From an uncultured Candidatus Saccharibacteria bacterium (GTDB lineage: Bacteria; Patescibacteria; Saccharimonadia; Saccharimonadales; UBA4665): a stretch of DNA of 64,000 bases. Below the pieces are notes generated by a model that did not search any database, had not been told where the DNA came from, and saw only the letters and a program-made list of their open reading frames with translations. Position numbers and translations under genes: made by a program. Positions 16,160 to 24,042 of the stretch are shown piece by piece (position 1 is the stretch's first letter; every line of letters starts with the position of its first letter). Location: positions 186,001-250,000 of the forward strand of contig CAMLQK010000002.1 of NCBI GenBank assembly GCA_946482285.1, in the 5' to 3' direction.

Positions 16160-17342
16160 ATATTCCTCCTCCTTTTTCGGTCACATCCGGCACTGTCCGA
16201 CTTGTATAGCGGGATATTTGGAACACGAGTCCCAGAGCCGCCATAACAAGCAACACACTACTGCCACCATAGCTTATAAGCGGCAGTGTGATGCCCTTCA
16301 GCGGCAGCAATCCCATCATAGCACCAATATTAATCATTGCCTGAGCACAAAGCCAAACCAATATACCAATCACCACCAGCCTACTAAAGTTGTCCGGGGC
16401 ACGTTCAGCAACTCGTTTTATACGCAAAAAGAATGCCAAAAACAATCCCAGCAATGCCGACACGCCCAAAAATCCAAATTTTTCGGCATAAATAGCAAAA
16501 ATCGAGTCATTCTCGGCCTCGGGTAAGTAGCCATATGCTTGGACACTACGGCCTAATCCTAAGCCAGTTGGGCCGCCTGAGCCCACCGCGATAAGTGCCT
16601 GGCATACCTGGTAGCCAGTTGTTAAGCAGTTGGCGGTTGGATCAAGGAATGTAGTCAAACGCTCCCGACGGTACGGTGTAGAGGTTACGGCGATGGTCAA
16701 ACCAATCAGTATAATGCCGCCAATCATGAGGATACGTTTCATTGGCAAGCCAGCAACATAGGCCATCGTCGCCATCATTAGTACAATAACACCGGTAGAG
16801 CCAAGGTCGCTCTGAATACCCGCCACAACCAGGCCAGTAGCAACCATTACAATTAAGATCGGCCTGAGGGTTTTTGTAGTGTTATCCATAAGCCCGTCCC
16901 GCATGCGCACCGCCAGAAATCCAGCAAACCATATAAGCAACGCGAACTTCAACAGCTCAACAGATTGGAACGAAAAACCGCCCAGCCTGATCCAGCGATG
17001 CGCCGGATAGTCAGGGTTAACAGGCAGCATCAACGCAACCAAGGTCGCAATACCTGCAATCACCAGCAGAACAACATGTAAGTTATGCCACTGTTTCAGT
17101 GGAATGGTGGCAGTAATGGCAAAAATAACCGTGCCGAGTGCAACCGCAAACAGCTGGTGGCCAACATAATATGTCTCGGAAGTGCCGTTTGCCACAGCCA
17201 ATGCCGGGCTGATTGCGTACACCACAATCATTCCGATAGCCAACAACAGTGTCATGAAAATTAAAATCCAGTAGTCAGGACGATGCCGGCGTTGCTGACC
17301 TTGGGGCGATGGACGCATTGGCCGACGCAATGCTTCGGCCAT
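16092..17342 (-). CDS. ftsW: Peptidoglycan polymerase FtsW (SEDS family)
   Basis: A 416-residue polytopic membrane protein with about ten helices. Family signatures include the extracellular loop with AHRWIRLGGFSFQSVELLK, LIQSDLGS-like GIQSDLGSTGV, and MINIGAMMGLLPLKGITLPLISYGGSS near the end. It polymerises lipid II at the septum with the PBP encoded upstream in the operon. It starts inside the mraY stop (one-base overlap) and its tail overlaps murG by 68 bp. The charged C-terminal tail is cytoplasmic. Confidence 0.95.
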   Translation of the reverse strand: MAEALRRPMRPSPQGQQRRHRPDYWILIFMTLLLAIGMIVVYAISPALAVANGTSETYYVGHQLFAVALGTVIFAITATIPLKQWHNLHVVLLVIAGIATLVALMLPVNPDYPAHRWIRLGGFSFQSVELLKFALLIWFAGFLAVRMRDGLMDNTTKTLRPILIVMVATGLVVAGIQSDLGSTGVIVLMMATMAYVAGLPMKRILMIGGIILIGLTIAVTSTPYRRERLTTFLDPTANCLTTGYQVCQALIAVGSGGPTGLGLGRSVQAYGYLPEAENDSIFAIYAEKFGFLGVSALLGLFLAFFLRIKRVAERAPDNFSRLVVIGILVWLCAQAMINIGAMMGLLPLKGITLPLISYGGSSVLLVMAALGLVFQISRYTSRTVPDVTEKGGGIYEDRRDGRRIRGAYHPNPSGRP

Positions 17343-18382
17343 TACAGATATCTCCCGAGCAAGAATACGATCAAGCCCAGGACGGCAGCCACCTGGCCAA
17401 TAATCCAGAAGCGCATGGTGACCTTTGTTTCTGGCCAGCCAATTGCCTCAAAATGGTGGTGGATTGGCGAAGATAAGAATACTTTTTTACCACTGCGCAG
17501 TTTGCGCGAGGTTCGGTTAATAATGACCGAACCGGTCTCCATAACATATACAAAACCAATAATTGGCAAAACATAAATAGTGTCGGTCATCATGGCTATT
17601 ACACCCAACGCCGTCCCCAGTGCGAATGATCCCACGTCCCCCATAAAGAACCGAGCCGGGTGTATATTGAACCATGTATAACTCAGCAAGGCGCCAACCA
17701 CAGTCAAACAGAAGGCCGCTAGGCCGTATTTACCCTGGATAGCAGCGATCACGGCGTATACCAAGAAAGAGGAGCTCAGAAGGCCACCTGCGAGGCCGTC
17801 CAGGCCGTCACTAATGTTTACGGAGTTAGCCGTAGCGACAACCACAAACCAAAAGATCGGGATAATCAGCCATCCCACATGTACGTCGTGAGCGAATGGC
17901 AGGTACAAGGTAGTAACATCCAGTTTATCAAAGAACCACCACCCCCCAACAATGGTTACCAGGCTATAGAGTGCAAATTTAATCTTAGCTTGCATTCCAG
18001 CGATACCGCCGCCGCCACTGCGGATGTTCATGAAGTCATCCAACAAACCCACAGCACCGGCACCAACCATTGCAGCCAGTGGCAGCCAGGTTTGTCCGCG
18101 GTCGAGGTTAAATACAAGTGTTACAAGCGCAATACTTATAACAAAAATAATGCCTGCCATGGTTGGGATATTGCGCTTATGCTTGGCTGCATGCAGCTTG
18201 GAGTAAACAGTCGCGGCCTCGCCACCCATTGTTTCGGTGCGTGCCTTTTTCCACCACTCCCCTTTATATGCCAGCGTTGTGTACAGCGGCGTCGCCAACA
18301 TGCTGACTAAAAAGCCCATAAAACCGAGCAAAAAAATGCGGATAAGCGTGTCTGTTTGAATGATAAATTGTATTGATTCCAT
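17342..18382 (-). CDS. mraY: Phospho-MurNAc-pentapeptide translocase
   Basis: A 346-residue integral membrane enzyme that makes lipid I from UDP-MurNAc-pentapeptide and undecaprenyl phosphate. The catalytic aspartates are in GLLDDFMN, and NSVNISDGLDGLAGG is a clear MraY motif. FFMGDVGSFALG and SPIHHHFE are also conserved. The length is typical. It lies between the PBP gene and ftsW in the operon. Confidence 0.96.
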   Translation of the reverse strand: MESIQFIIQTDTLIRIFLLGFMGFLVSMLATPLYTTLAYKGEWWKKARTETMGGEAATVYSKLHAAKHKRNIPTMAGIIFVISIALVTLVFNLDRGQTWLPLAAMVGAGAVGLLDDFMNIRSGGGGIAGMQAKIKFALYSLVTIVGGWWFFDKLDVTTLYLPFAHDVHVGWLIIPIFWFVVVATANSVNISDGLDGLAGGLLSSSFLVYAVIAAIQGKYGLAAFCLTVVGALLSYTWFNIHPARFFMGDVGSFALGTALGVIAMMTDTIYVLPIIGFVYVMETGSVIINRTSRKLRSGKKVFLSSPIHHHFEAIGWPETKVTMRFWIIGQVAAVLGLIVFLLGRYL

Positions 18383-18442
18383 AGAGTTTTGTTAGATTAT
18401 GTCTTGCATGTAGTATAGCATGCGGCGGCTTGGCAACCACAG

Positions 18443-20215
18443 CTATCTTGTTTTTGGCGCCACCCCATAATTATCAAGTAACATGTGGGCAATATCACCA
18501 AATATTGGCTGGGCTGCCTGGCTACCAGCATAGCCGGCAATCTTTGGGCGGTATACAAATACTGCAATAACATACTGCGGCTTATCACCACCCACAAAAC
18601 CCAAGTACGTACCGTTGTAATCATTTGGCAAGTAGCCACCCTCGGGGTCGGCAATCTGAGCCGTACCTGTTTTGCCACCAACCATGTACGCATTATGGTC
18701 AAATTTGCGCGAGAAGCTATGCTCCTTAACTACATATTCCATGAGTGGGATAAGTTCCTGCGATGTCTGATCTTTGACTACGTCATTTTTTACCACAACG
18801 GGTTGATTCTTGGTAACCTTGCCACTAGCGTCCTCCACTTCATCAACCAAATAAGGCTTAAAGTATGTGCCACCGTTTACGGTTGCAGCCATTGCCGCCG
18901 CTGCCTGAATGGTGGTTGCCGTCATTGCCTGTCCAAACGACGTGTTGGCATACGTCAGATTGATACCTGCACCATTGTTCTCGGGGCGTGGCACAATGCC
19001 TTCGGCTTCGGCACCCTGCTCTATTCCTGTAGCCTTACCAAACATAAAATGGTTAGTCATGTAGTCATACCACTTCTGGCGGCCGGCCAAGTTTAATTCA
19101 CCGCCGCCCATTTGCATCAACTCCCAGGTGGCCCCGGTGTTAAGTGACAAGTTCAAGATATCAGCAATATTCTTTTGGCCAGGGCCGCCATCTTCTTCGA
19201 TATTTTTAACGGTAAATTCGTCAATAACGTATTTTGACGGGTCGTAGTAGCTGCTATTAGGTTTAATGGCGCCTGTGTCCAGTGCTGCTGCTGTAGTCAG
19301 CGATTTCATAATAGAGCCGATCTCTATAGGGTGTGTTACGGCAGCGTTATTAAACAGGCTGGCGTCCTCGACGTCACCATAGTTTGCCGGATTGTACGTA
19401 GGATAGTTTGCCATCGCTTTTACGGCACCAGTGCTCGGATCCATGATAACAGCGCTTGCAGCCGGAGCTTTAGCTCTGTCCACGCCTTTTTTAAGCAGAT
19501 CTTCCAGCTGTTTTTGCATGCCAACGTCAATAGTCAGCGTCAGGTCATTGCCGGGTACAGCCTCTTGCAAGATGTTGCCGTGGTTGGCTGCCAGCGGAAT
19601 ACCATTGATGTCAGTCACTGCTTTGAGCTGGCCAGGAGTGCCAGACAGCTTATTATTCAGAGCCTGCTCAATACCATACACTCCCTTGTTTTCATTGTTC
19701 ACAAAACCAAGCAGTTGCGAGGCCAGCTGGCCATTGGGATATGTGCGGTAGTGCTGCTCTTCAGCGCCAATGCCGGCATATTTTAGCTTGAACAGCTTTT
19801 CTTTGGTGTCCTTTGCTACTTTGCGGGCCAGTACCACGTAGCGGGTTTCCTTTTGCGTAATCTTGCGGCGGTAATCACTTATGTTTCCGCCAAGGTACTC
19901 CTGTAGTGAACCAGCTATTCTATCGACGTCTTTGGATTTGATCATTGCCGGATCAGCATAAATAGTAAACCGCTGCTCGTTCAGGACAATTGGTACCACC
20001 ACATCACCCATATGCGCTTTAATCATGCCCCGCTCCGCTGGAATTTCGTATTCCTTAAGCTGGTCGGTTAAAGCAGCCTCATGGTAATAGCTATACTTAA
20101 TAACCTGCAAATAAAAAGCCCGCAAAATAAAAATTGCGAACACAACAGCCAACAGCACATACACCACGCGTGTACGCCGAATAGCTTGCATTGAGGTGTT
20201 GGCATCGGGCCCCAT
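18443..20215 (-). CDS. ftsI: Penicillin-binding protein, FtsI/PBP2 class
   Basis: A 590-residue bitopic transpeptidase. One membrane helix lies near residues 17-33. The PBP dimerisation domain follows (AERGMIKAHMGDVVVP). The transpeptidase domain has SIMK (nucleophile Ser about 300), SLN (near 360) and KTG (about 515). It cross-links peptidoglycan at the septum and is expected to work with FtsW. Position between ftsL-like and mraY supports the FtsI role. Classical PASTA repeats are absent. Confidence 0.92.
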   Translation of the reverse strand: MGPDANTSMQAIRRTRVVYVLLAVVFAIFILRAFYLQVIKYSYYHEAALTDQLKEYEIPAERGMIKAHMGDVVVPIVLNEQRFTIYADPAMIKSKDVDRIAGSLQEYLGGNISDYRRKITQKETRYVVLARKVAKDTKEKLFKLKYAGIGAEEQHYRTYPNGQLASQLLGFVNNENKGVYGIEQALNNKLSGTPGQLKAVTDINGIPLAANHGNILQEAVPGNDLTLTIDVGMQKQLEDLLKKGVDRAKAPAASAVIMDPSTGAVKAMANYPTYNPANYGDVEDASLFNNAAVTHPIEIGSIMKSLTTAAALDTGAIKPNSSYYDPSKYVIDEFTVKNIEEDGGPGQKNIADILNLSLNTGATWELMQMGGGELNLAGRQKWYDYMTNHFMFGKATGIEQGAEAEGIVPRPENNGAGINLTYANTSFGQAMTATTIQAAAAMAATVNGGTYFKPYLVDEVEDASGKVTKNQPVVVKNDVVKDQTSQELIPLMEYVVKEHSFSRKFDHNAYMVGGKTGTAQIADPEGGYLPNDYNGTYLGFVGGDKPQYVIAVFVYRPKIAGYAGSQAAQPIFGDIAHMLLDNYGVAPKTR

Positions 20216-20241
20216 TGCTTATTAGTATATCCTATCTATGC

Positions 20242-20592
20242 TTAGTTTTGGACTGTCGCAGAAGGAGTTACGGCAACCATGTCTTTGGCTTCGCTACTGG
20301 TAGCTACACGGTCGATTGACTGCAGGCGTGCCGACGCAACCTCCAGATCATCATGTTCTTCTTTGAGCTGGCTTTGTTTTTGTTGCAAATCATTAATTTT
20401 GTAGCCGAAAGCGTTGGTTTTTGTAACCTGGGTTAAGTACAACAACCCCAACAAACATGCCAAGACAATTAAAATAACACTGTTACTAACAGGGCCAAGT
20501 GCACGTTCACGGCTGCGAAAACTTGCGGTGTTTTGGTTGCGGTTCAGGCCTGCGCTTTTGCGGCCGTGAGCAAGTGAGCTTGAGTATGTCAT
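20242..20592 (-). CDS. FtsL-like septum protein
   Basis: A 116-residue protein with a basic cytoplasmic tail, one membrane helix (SVILIVLACLLGLLYLTQV) and then a coiled coil (INDLQQKQSQLKEEHDDLEV). This is the FtsL/DivIC architecture. Sequence identity in the family is always low, so position between rsmH and ftsI carries the argument. The 5' flank is A-rich with no Shine-Dalgarno site. Confidence 0.75.
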   Translation of the reverse strand: MTYSSSLAHGRKSAGLNRNQNTASFRSRERALGPVSNSVILIVLACLLGLLYLTQVTKTNAFGYKINDLQQKQSQLKEEHDDLEVASARLQSIDRVATSSEAKDMVAVTPSATVQN

Positions 20593-20627
20593 ATTATATT
20601 CTTTTCGTACTTTTTATTTTGGTTTTT

Positions 20628-20664
20628 AGGTCGCCTAAGCAGGCCAGTGCCGTAAGCACTGGCC
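20628..20664. repeat. Repeated 15-mer and strong hairpin upstream of ftsL-like
   Basis: AGGTCGCCTAAGCAG (20628-20642) recurs with two changes at 21763-21777 in the spacer before rsmH. A perfect 9-bp stem GGCCAGTGC/GCACTGGCC (20642-20664) abuts it. No T-run follows on the operon strand, so it is not a clear terminator. A processing or attenuation site is possible. Confidence 0.5.
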
Positions 20665-20715
20665 CCACAAGGCCTATTTTGATTGTTCGGCTAAAGCTCG
20701 GTACAAGCAGCTTAA

Positions 20716-20778
20716 TTAAGCTACAGTAACGTGAACTTTTTTAGCACGAGGGGTAAGGTTTACTACGCGGATTTGCAT
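20716..20778 (-). CDS. Possible 20-residue micro-ORF in the division operon
   Basis: ATG at 20778 to TAA at 20716 encodes MQIRVVNLTPRAKKVHVTVA, a basic peptide. It fills most of the space between rsmH and the hairpin before ftsL-like. A GAAAGGG lies 13-19 bases upstream, further than ideal. It could be a real small protein, a leader peptide or chance; conservation in relatives would decide. Confidence 0.35.
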   Translation of the reverse strand: MQIRVVNLTPRAKKVHVTVA

Positions 20779-20807
20779 TTTTGAGTAAGCCCTTTCTTTG
20801 TTTTTTG

Positions 20808-21710
20808 TTATTTTTGTTTCGCTGCGGCCCGAAGCTTTGCGCTCCGTGCACGCGGATTGAAAACTATTTCATCATCGTCACCCACTACTGGTTTTTTGGT
20901 CAGTAAGCGTAGTGCGGCATCGTAGCGGTCGCCACTTTCCTGTTTAAAAGCGTCTTTTACCAGACGATCTTCAAGGCTGTGGAAGCTGATGACTGCTATA
21001 CGTCCGCCAGGTGCCAGTAAATCATGTACCCAAATCGGCAAACTTGCGCGTAATAGCTCAAGTTCGTCGTTTACTGCTATGCGGAGCGCTTGGAACGTCC
21101 GCGTCGCAGGGTGCACTTTACTGCGGCCCGGCCATGCCTTGGCAACGACTTGTGCAAGCTGGTGAGTTGTCTCGAATGGCCTGTTGTTCACAATAAGTGA
21201 AGCAATTTGTTTGCTCTTTGGCTCCTCGCCGTAACGCTTTATCAGATCAGCCAATTGCTCCTGCGGGTATGTATTTACTACCTGCTGTGCAGTGAGCGTC
21301 TGCGTCTGATCCATGCGCATGTCGAGAGGGCCATTTTGAGCAATCGAGAATCCTCGGCTTGCAATGTTAAGGTGTGGTGACGACACGCCCAGATCTGCCA
21401 AAATTACATCAAATTTCCGCTGTTCTTGTGCGAGTGTCCGGCTGGCGGTATAGAAATCTGCTTGGCGGATGTCTATCCCCTTCCCTTCAAACCGTTTGTG
21501 CAGCGCTGCTATGGCGTTGCTATCTCGGTCGACGAGCACCGAACCTGCATAATTATGCGTCCGTTCCAATATTTCTGCCGCGTGGCCTCCGTATCCGCCA
21601 GTTAGGTCAAGGTATGTTTCCCCTTCCCGCGGGCTTAGATACTCGAGCGTTTGCTTGAGTAGTACTGGAATATGTAAATGATTGTTGTTTGGTTGATCTT
21701 GGTGGTGCAT
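20808..21710 (-). CDS. rsmH: 16S rRNA m4C1402 methyltransferase
   Basis: About 300 residues starting MHHQDQPNNNHLHIPVLLKQ. The SAM-binding part is YLDLTGGYGGHAAEIL. GVSSPHLNIASRGFSI, DMRMDQ and RTFQALRIAVNDEL are RsmH signatures, and ISFHSLEDRLVK closes the active site. I place the start at 21710 rather than six codons upstream because HIPVLL normally follows a short N-terminus. It is the second recognisable gene of the operon, after mraZ and a 370-bp spacer. Confidence 0.93.
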   Translation of the reverse strand: MHHQDQPNNNHLHIPVLLKQTLEYLSPREGETYLDLTGGYGGHAAEILERTHNYAGSVLVDRDSNAIAALHKRFEGKGIDIRQADFYTASRTLAQEQRKFDVILADLGVSSPHLNIASRGFSIAQNGPLDMRMDQTQTLTAQQVVNTYPQEQLADLIKRYGEEPKSKQIASLIVNNRPFETTHQLAQVVAKAWPGRSKVHPATRTFQALRIAVNDELELLRASLPIWVHDLLAPGGRIAVISFHSLEDRLVKDAFKQESGDRYDAALRLLTKKPVVGDDDEIVFNPRARSAKLRAAAKQK

Positions 21711-21728
21711 GCCTTGTAATAATACCAA

Positions 21729-22082
21729 TTTTCTTTTTGTTTTTGGTGTTTTTGTTTTGGCAAGGTCACCTAATCAGCAGCCAACTGTTTGTTTTTTTGT
21801 AGTTTTTGTTTTTGTGGAGGTATCCCGCCGGTAGGTATAGAAGTATATTTTGAGCGATAAGGATTTGAAAAATCCTATGAACTTCTTAACTGTGCGGAAC
21901 ACCAAAGTTTTGAGAGACTTATGTGTGAGGTGGAGTTTTGGGAGGTGTTTCCAAATAAAGAACTATGGTTTTTTATGTGGTGCCATCGATCCACATGTTG
22001 ACTGCCGAATAGCTGACCTCGAGCCGTTGTAATTGGTATGTGATCGTATTCGGTTTAGTTGTTAAGGTGCTTTGCAAATTGC
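21729..22082. other. Untranslated spacer between mraZ and rsmH
   Basis: On the operon strand this spacer first carries mixed sequence with a GGATTT/AAATCC hairpin (about 21865-21880), then long A/C-rich stretches with few G. Part of the second repeat (21763-21777) of the AGGTC motif lies here. I see no convincing ORF. It is probably transcribed as part of the operon. Confidence 0.5.
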
Positions 22083-22448
22083 CTAGTCGGCGGTGGCCAT
22101 TATACGCCAGTACCGTCCTACGCGAACCGCTACCACGTCTTTGGAAATCCCAGCGTAGTCAAGCAAATGCTGCTCAATAGCTATGCGGCCTTGTTTTTCG
22201 TCGCATAAGCCTTCTGTCTTGCCCATTCGGAATTTTACGTTCAGGTCGGCGATTTGCTCGTCCAGGATATTGCCCTGGAGCTGCGGTTCGACCAACTCAT
22301 CCCATACTGCCTTTGGGTACAAGTGCAGATACTTTTGGAATCCCCGGGTTACTACTACTCCGCTCGCGAACTCGGCTCGAAGCTCTGCCGGTATGGTTAA
22401 CCGTCGCTTATCATCAAGCTTGCGTTGAAAGTAGTCTACCGTGGCCAT
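22083..22448 (-). CDS. mraZ: Transcriptional regulator MraZ
   Basis: A 121-residue AbrB-like protein with two MraZ repeats. DDKRRLTIPAELR and DEKQGRIAIEQHLLDYAG carry the DxxGR/LxIP-type cores. It binds TGGGN repeats at its own promoter and controls the division cluster. Four such repeats with the expected 5-base spacing lie just upstream (22523-22568). The ATG follows an A-rich leader without a Shine-Dalgarno site. Confidence 0.93.
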   Translation of the reverse strand: MATVDYFQRKLDDKRRLTIPAELRAEFASGVVVTRGFQKYLHLYPKAVWDELVEPQLQGNILDEQIADLNVKFRMGKTEGLCDEKQGRIAIEQHLLDYAGISKDVVAVRVGRYWRIMATAD

Positions 22449-22522
22449 TGGTTTATTTAATTTACAGTGGTTATTTTTATTTTGTTGAGTAGTCCTTTTT
22501 GGAGCTTCCTGCTCGTTGGGCT

Positions 22523-22568
22523 ACCCACGATTACCCACTGACGTCATCATACTACCCACTACTACCCA
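22523..22568 (-). promoter_or_regulatory. MraZ operator: two pairs of TGGGT boxes
   Basis: On the minus strand TGGGT occurs four times (forward ACCCA at 22523-22527, 22533-22537, 22554-22558 and 22564-22568). Within each pair the spacer is exactly 5 bases, matching known MraZ-binding repeats. They lie between the -10 box (22581-22586) and the mraZ ATG, so bound MraZ should block its own operon. Confidence 0.8.
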
Positions 22569-22580
22569 CGCACAAGTGGG

Positions 22581-22586
22581 ATTATA
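22581..22586 (-). promoter_or_regulatory. -10 box of the division operon
   Basis: TATAAT on the minus strand. A 7-bp inverted repeat GTGGTGT/ACACCAC (22594-22612) covers the position of a weak -35. Confidence 0.6.
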
Positions 22587-22613
22587 TGAAAATAGTGGTG
22601 TTTCCTACACCAC

Positions 22614-22639
22614 TTTTCCACAGTTTTGAGTTATCCACA
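22614..22639 (+). promoter_or_regulatory. DnaA-box pair upstream of mraZ
   Basis: TTTTCCACA (22614-22622) and a perfect DnaA consensus TTATCCACA (22631-22639) lie in the same orientation, about 30-50 bp upstream of the operon -10. DnaA control of the division cluster is plausible but unproven. Confidence 0.5.
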
Positions 22640-22730
22640 GTTTTTAACTACATGTGGTGCCCACAGGCTAATTTGCAGACACAATTCCCTGCCTGCACAA
22701 TGTGCAGTCGCAAGAAATTTCTTAGGACCG

Positions 22731-22985
22731 CTACACCCAGCCACCAGAAGTTGTTGGTAATTTAGCGATACGCGCATGGTACGAGCCATGGGCAGGGTGC
22801 TCATGGTGCATATGGGTACTGATCCAACTAAAGCTTTCGGCATACATCTTCTGCATTACGGCGTCTTCGCGTTTTACAAAGGAAAAGACTGCGATTGCCA
22901 TTGCACCCACTACCAAGCCAAGCATAAAGCGATGGCGCAGTAAGCGTTCTATATGAAAGTGACTGGTATGATGGTTTTGTTGCAT
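22731..22985 (-). CDS. Small single-span membrane protein, 84 residues
   Basis: The protein starts MQQNHHTSHFHIERLLRHR, has one hydrophobic helix (MLGLVVGAMAIAVFSFV), and a His-rich exterior part (THMHHEHPAHG). I do not recognise the family. Histidine clusters at both ends could bind metal, but this is only a thought. A minus-strand promoter TTGACA-17-TATTGT at about 23012-23041 supports expression. An alternative ATG lies eight codons upstream at 23009. Confidence 0.6.
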   Translation of the reverse strand: MQQNHHTSHFHIERLLRHRFMLGLVVGAMAIAVFSFVKREDAVMQKMYAESFSWISTHMHHEHPAHGSYHARIAKLPTTSGGWV

Positions 22986-23066
22986 TTTTATTTTTATAGG
23001 CTTTAACAATACTACAATAACAAAACATTAGCGTTTTGTCAATTATGTGTTGCAAGTATGATAGTC

Positions 23067-23072
23067 TATAAT
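23067..23072 (+). promoter_or_regulatory. -10 box that decides the start at 23080
   Basis: TATAAT overlaps an in-frame ATG at 23071, so that ATG cannot be in the mRNA. The next ATG, 7 bases downstream at 23080, would be the first base of the transcript. Confidence 0.55.
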
Positions 23073-23079
23073 GCCCATC

Positions 23080-24042
23080 ATGGCAGCGGAAACACACCTT
23101 GGTTTCACTAATTTCACCGAGATTGCCGGCATTCCCCTACCCCTCACGCAACCAGATATAGAGGAACGGTTGCACGGCAAAAATGACGCTACCGAACATG
23201 AACCACAGGTATGTCCCAGCTCCTTCCACCATAAATTCTGGATTGGATCCGAAGATGGCTATAGTATTGTGGCATATCGCGAGCGAGGATCTTTTTACAA
23301 GCCTGATAATCCGGTTGGAAATATAAAGCACAACCTGCATGAGCTGCTTCCAGACCGTCAGGCAATCGACCCACGGCTGCCTGTTATTGCGCGGTACTTC
23401 GGCATTCGGGTGGCCACCACAATCAAAGCACAAGATACCGGACAGAGCGTCCGAGAGTTTTATGCCGCCCTTCCGGGCATTGCAATTATCCAGCAAAAGC
23501 GTGAGGAGCTGAACCGCCGCCTACCGGAAGAGCGCCAGATTATAGACTTTGAGCCATACTCTGGCGGTGGTTTTTCGCTAGCAGCATATTTTGACGCTCT
23601 GCAGCGCGACACCCTACCATTATCAAACGGGGAACATCCCAACAAGCCAACCTACGGAGAGCTATATGCCGTGCATGACATGACGCATCTTATAGCGGTC
23701 ACGGGCGTGAGCAAGTTACTGCGAGGTGCTGTGCGACGCGCGATTGGCCGCAGTATTGAAAAGGACGCAAACGACTCGCGGCTGCCCACCTATTGGCAGC
23801 GTGAAACCGGCCATAGCATTGATGGCGCTTTTACCATTGAAGGGGTCAGCCAGGTAACATTGCCACGTGGCCAATGGAACACGCTACAGGCACGCGACCG
23901 TCACTACTGGTATAAGGCTCTTGGTGTGGACCTACACAGCGGTAGAACGCAAGAAGAATTTGAACCGTTCCGTTTAGACGTCAGCCGCCAACTGGATGCC
24001 GTTATAGATGCCGTCAGGGCTATTGGCCAAGCTGGCGCATAA
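23080..24042 (+). CDS. Orphan protein, 320 residues
   Basis: The protein starts MAAETHLGFTNFTEIAGIPL. I do not recognise the family. It looks soluble, with FWIGSEDGYSIVAYRERGSF near the N-terminus and a His/Asp-containing stretch LYAVHDMTHLIAVTG near residue 200 that could bind metal. The start is set by the -10 box at 23067-23072, giving a leaderless message. Its 3' end overlaps the convergent YvcK-like gene by 23 bp. Confidence 0.75.
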   Translation: MAAETHLGFTNFTEIAGIPLPLTQPDIEERLHGKNDATEHEPQVCPSSFHHKFWIGSEDGYSIVAYRERGSFYKPDNPVGNIKHNLHELLPDRQAIDPRLPVIARYFGIRVATTIKAQDTGQSVREFYAALPGIAIIQQKREELNRRLPEERQIIDFEPYSGGGFSLAAYFDALQRDTLPLSNGEHPNKPTYGELYAVHDMTHLIAVTGVSKLLRGAVRRAIGRSIEKDANDSRLPTYWQRETGHSIDGAFTIEGVSQVTLPRGQWNTLQARDRHYWYKALGVDLHSGRTQEEFEPFRLDVSRQLDAVIDAVRAIGQAGA

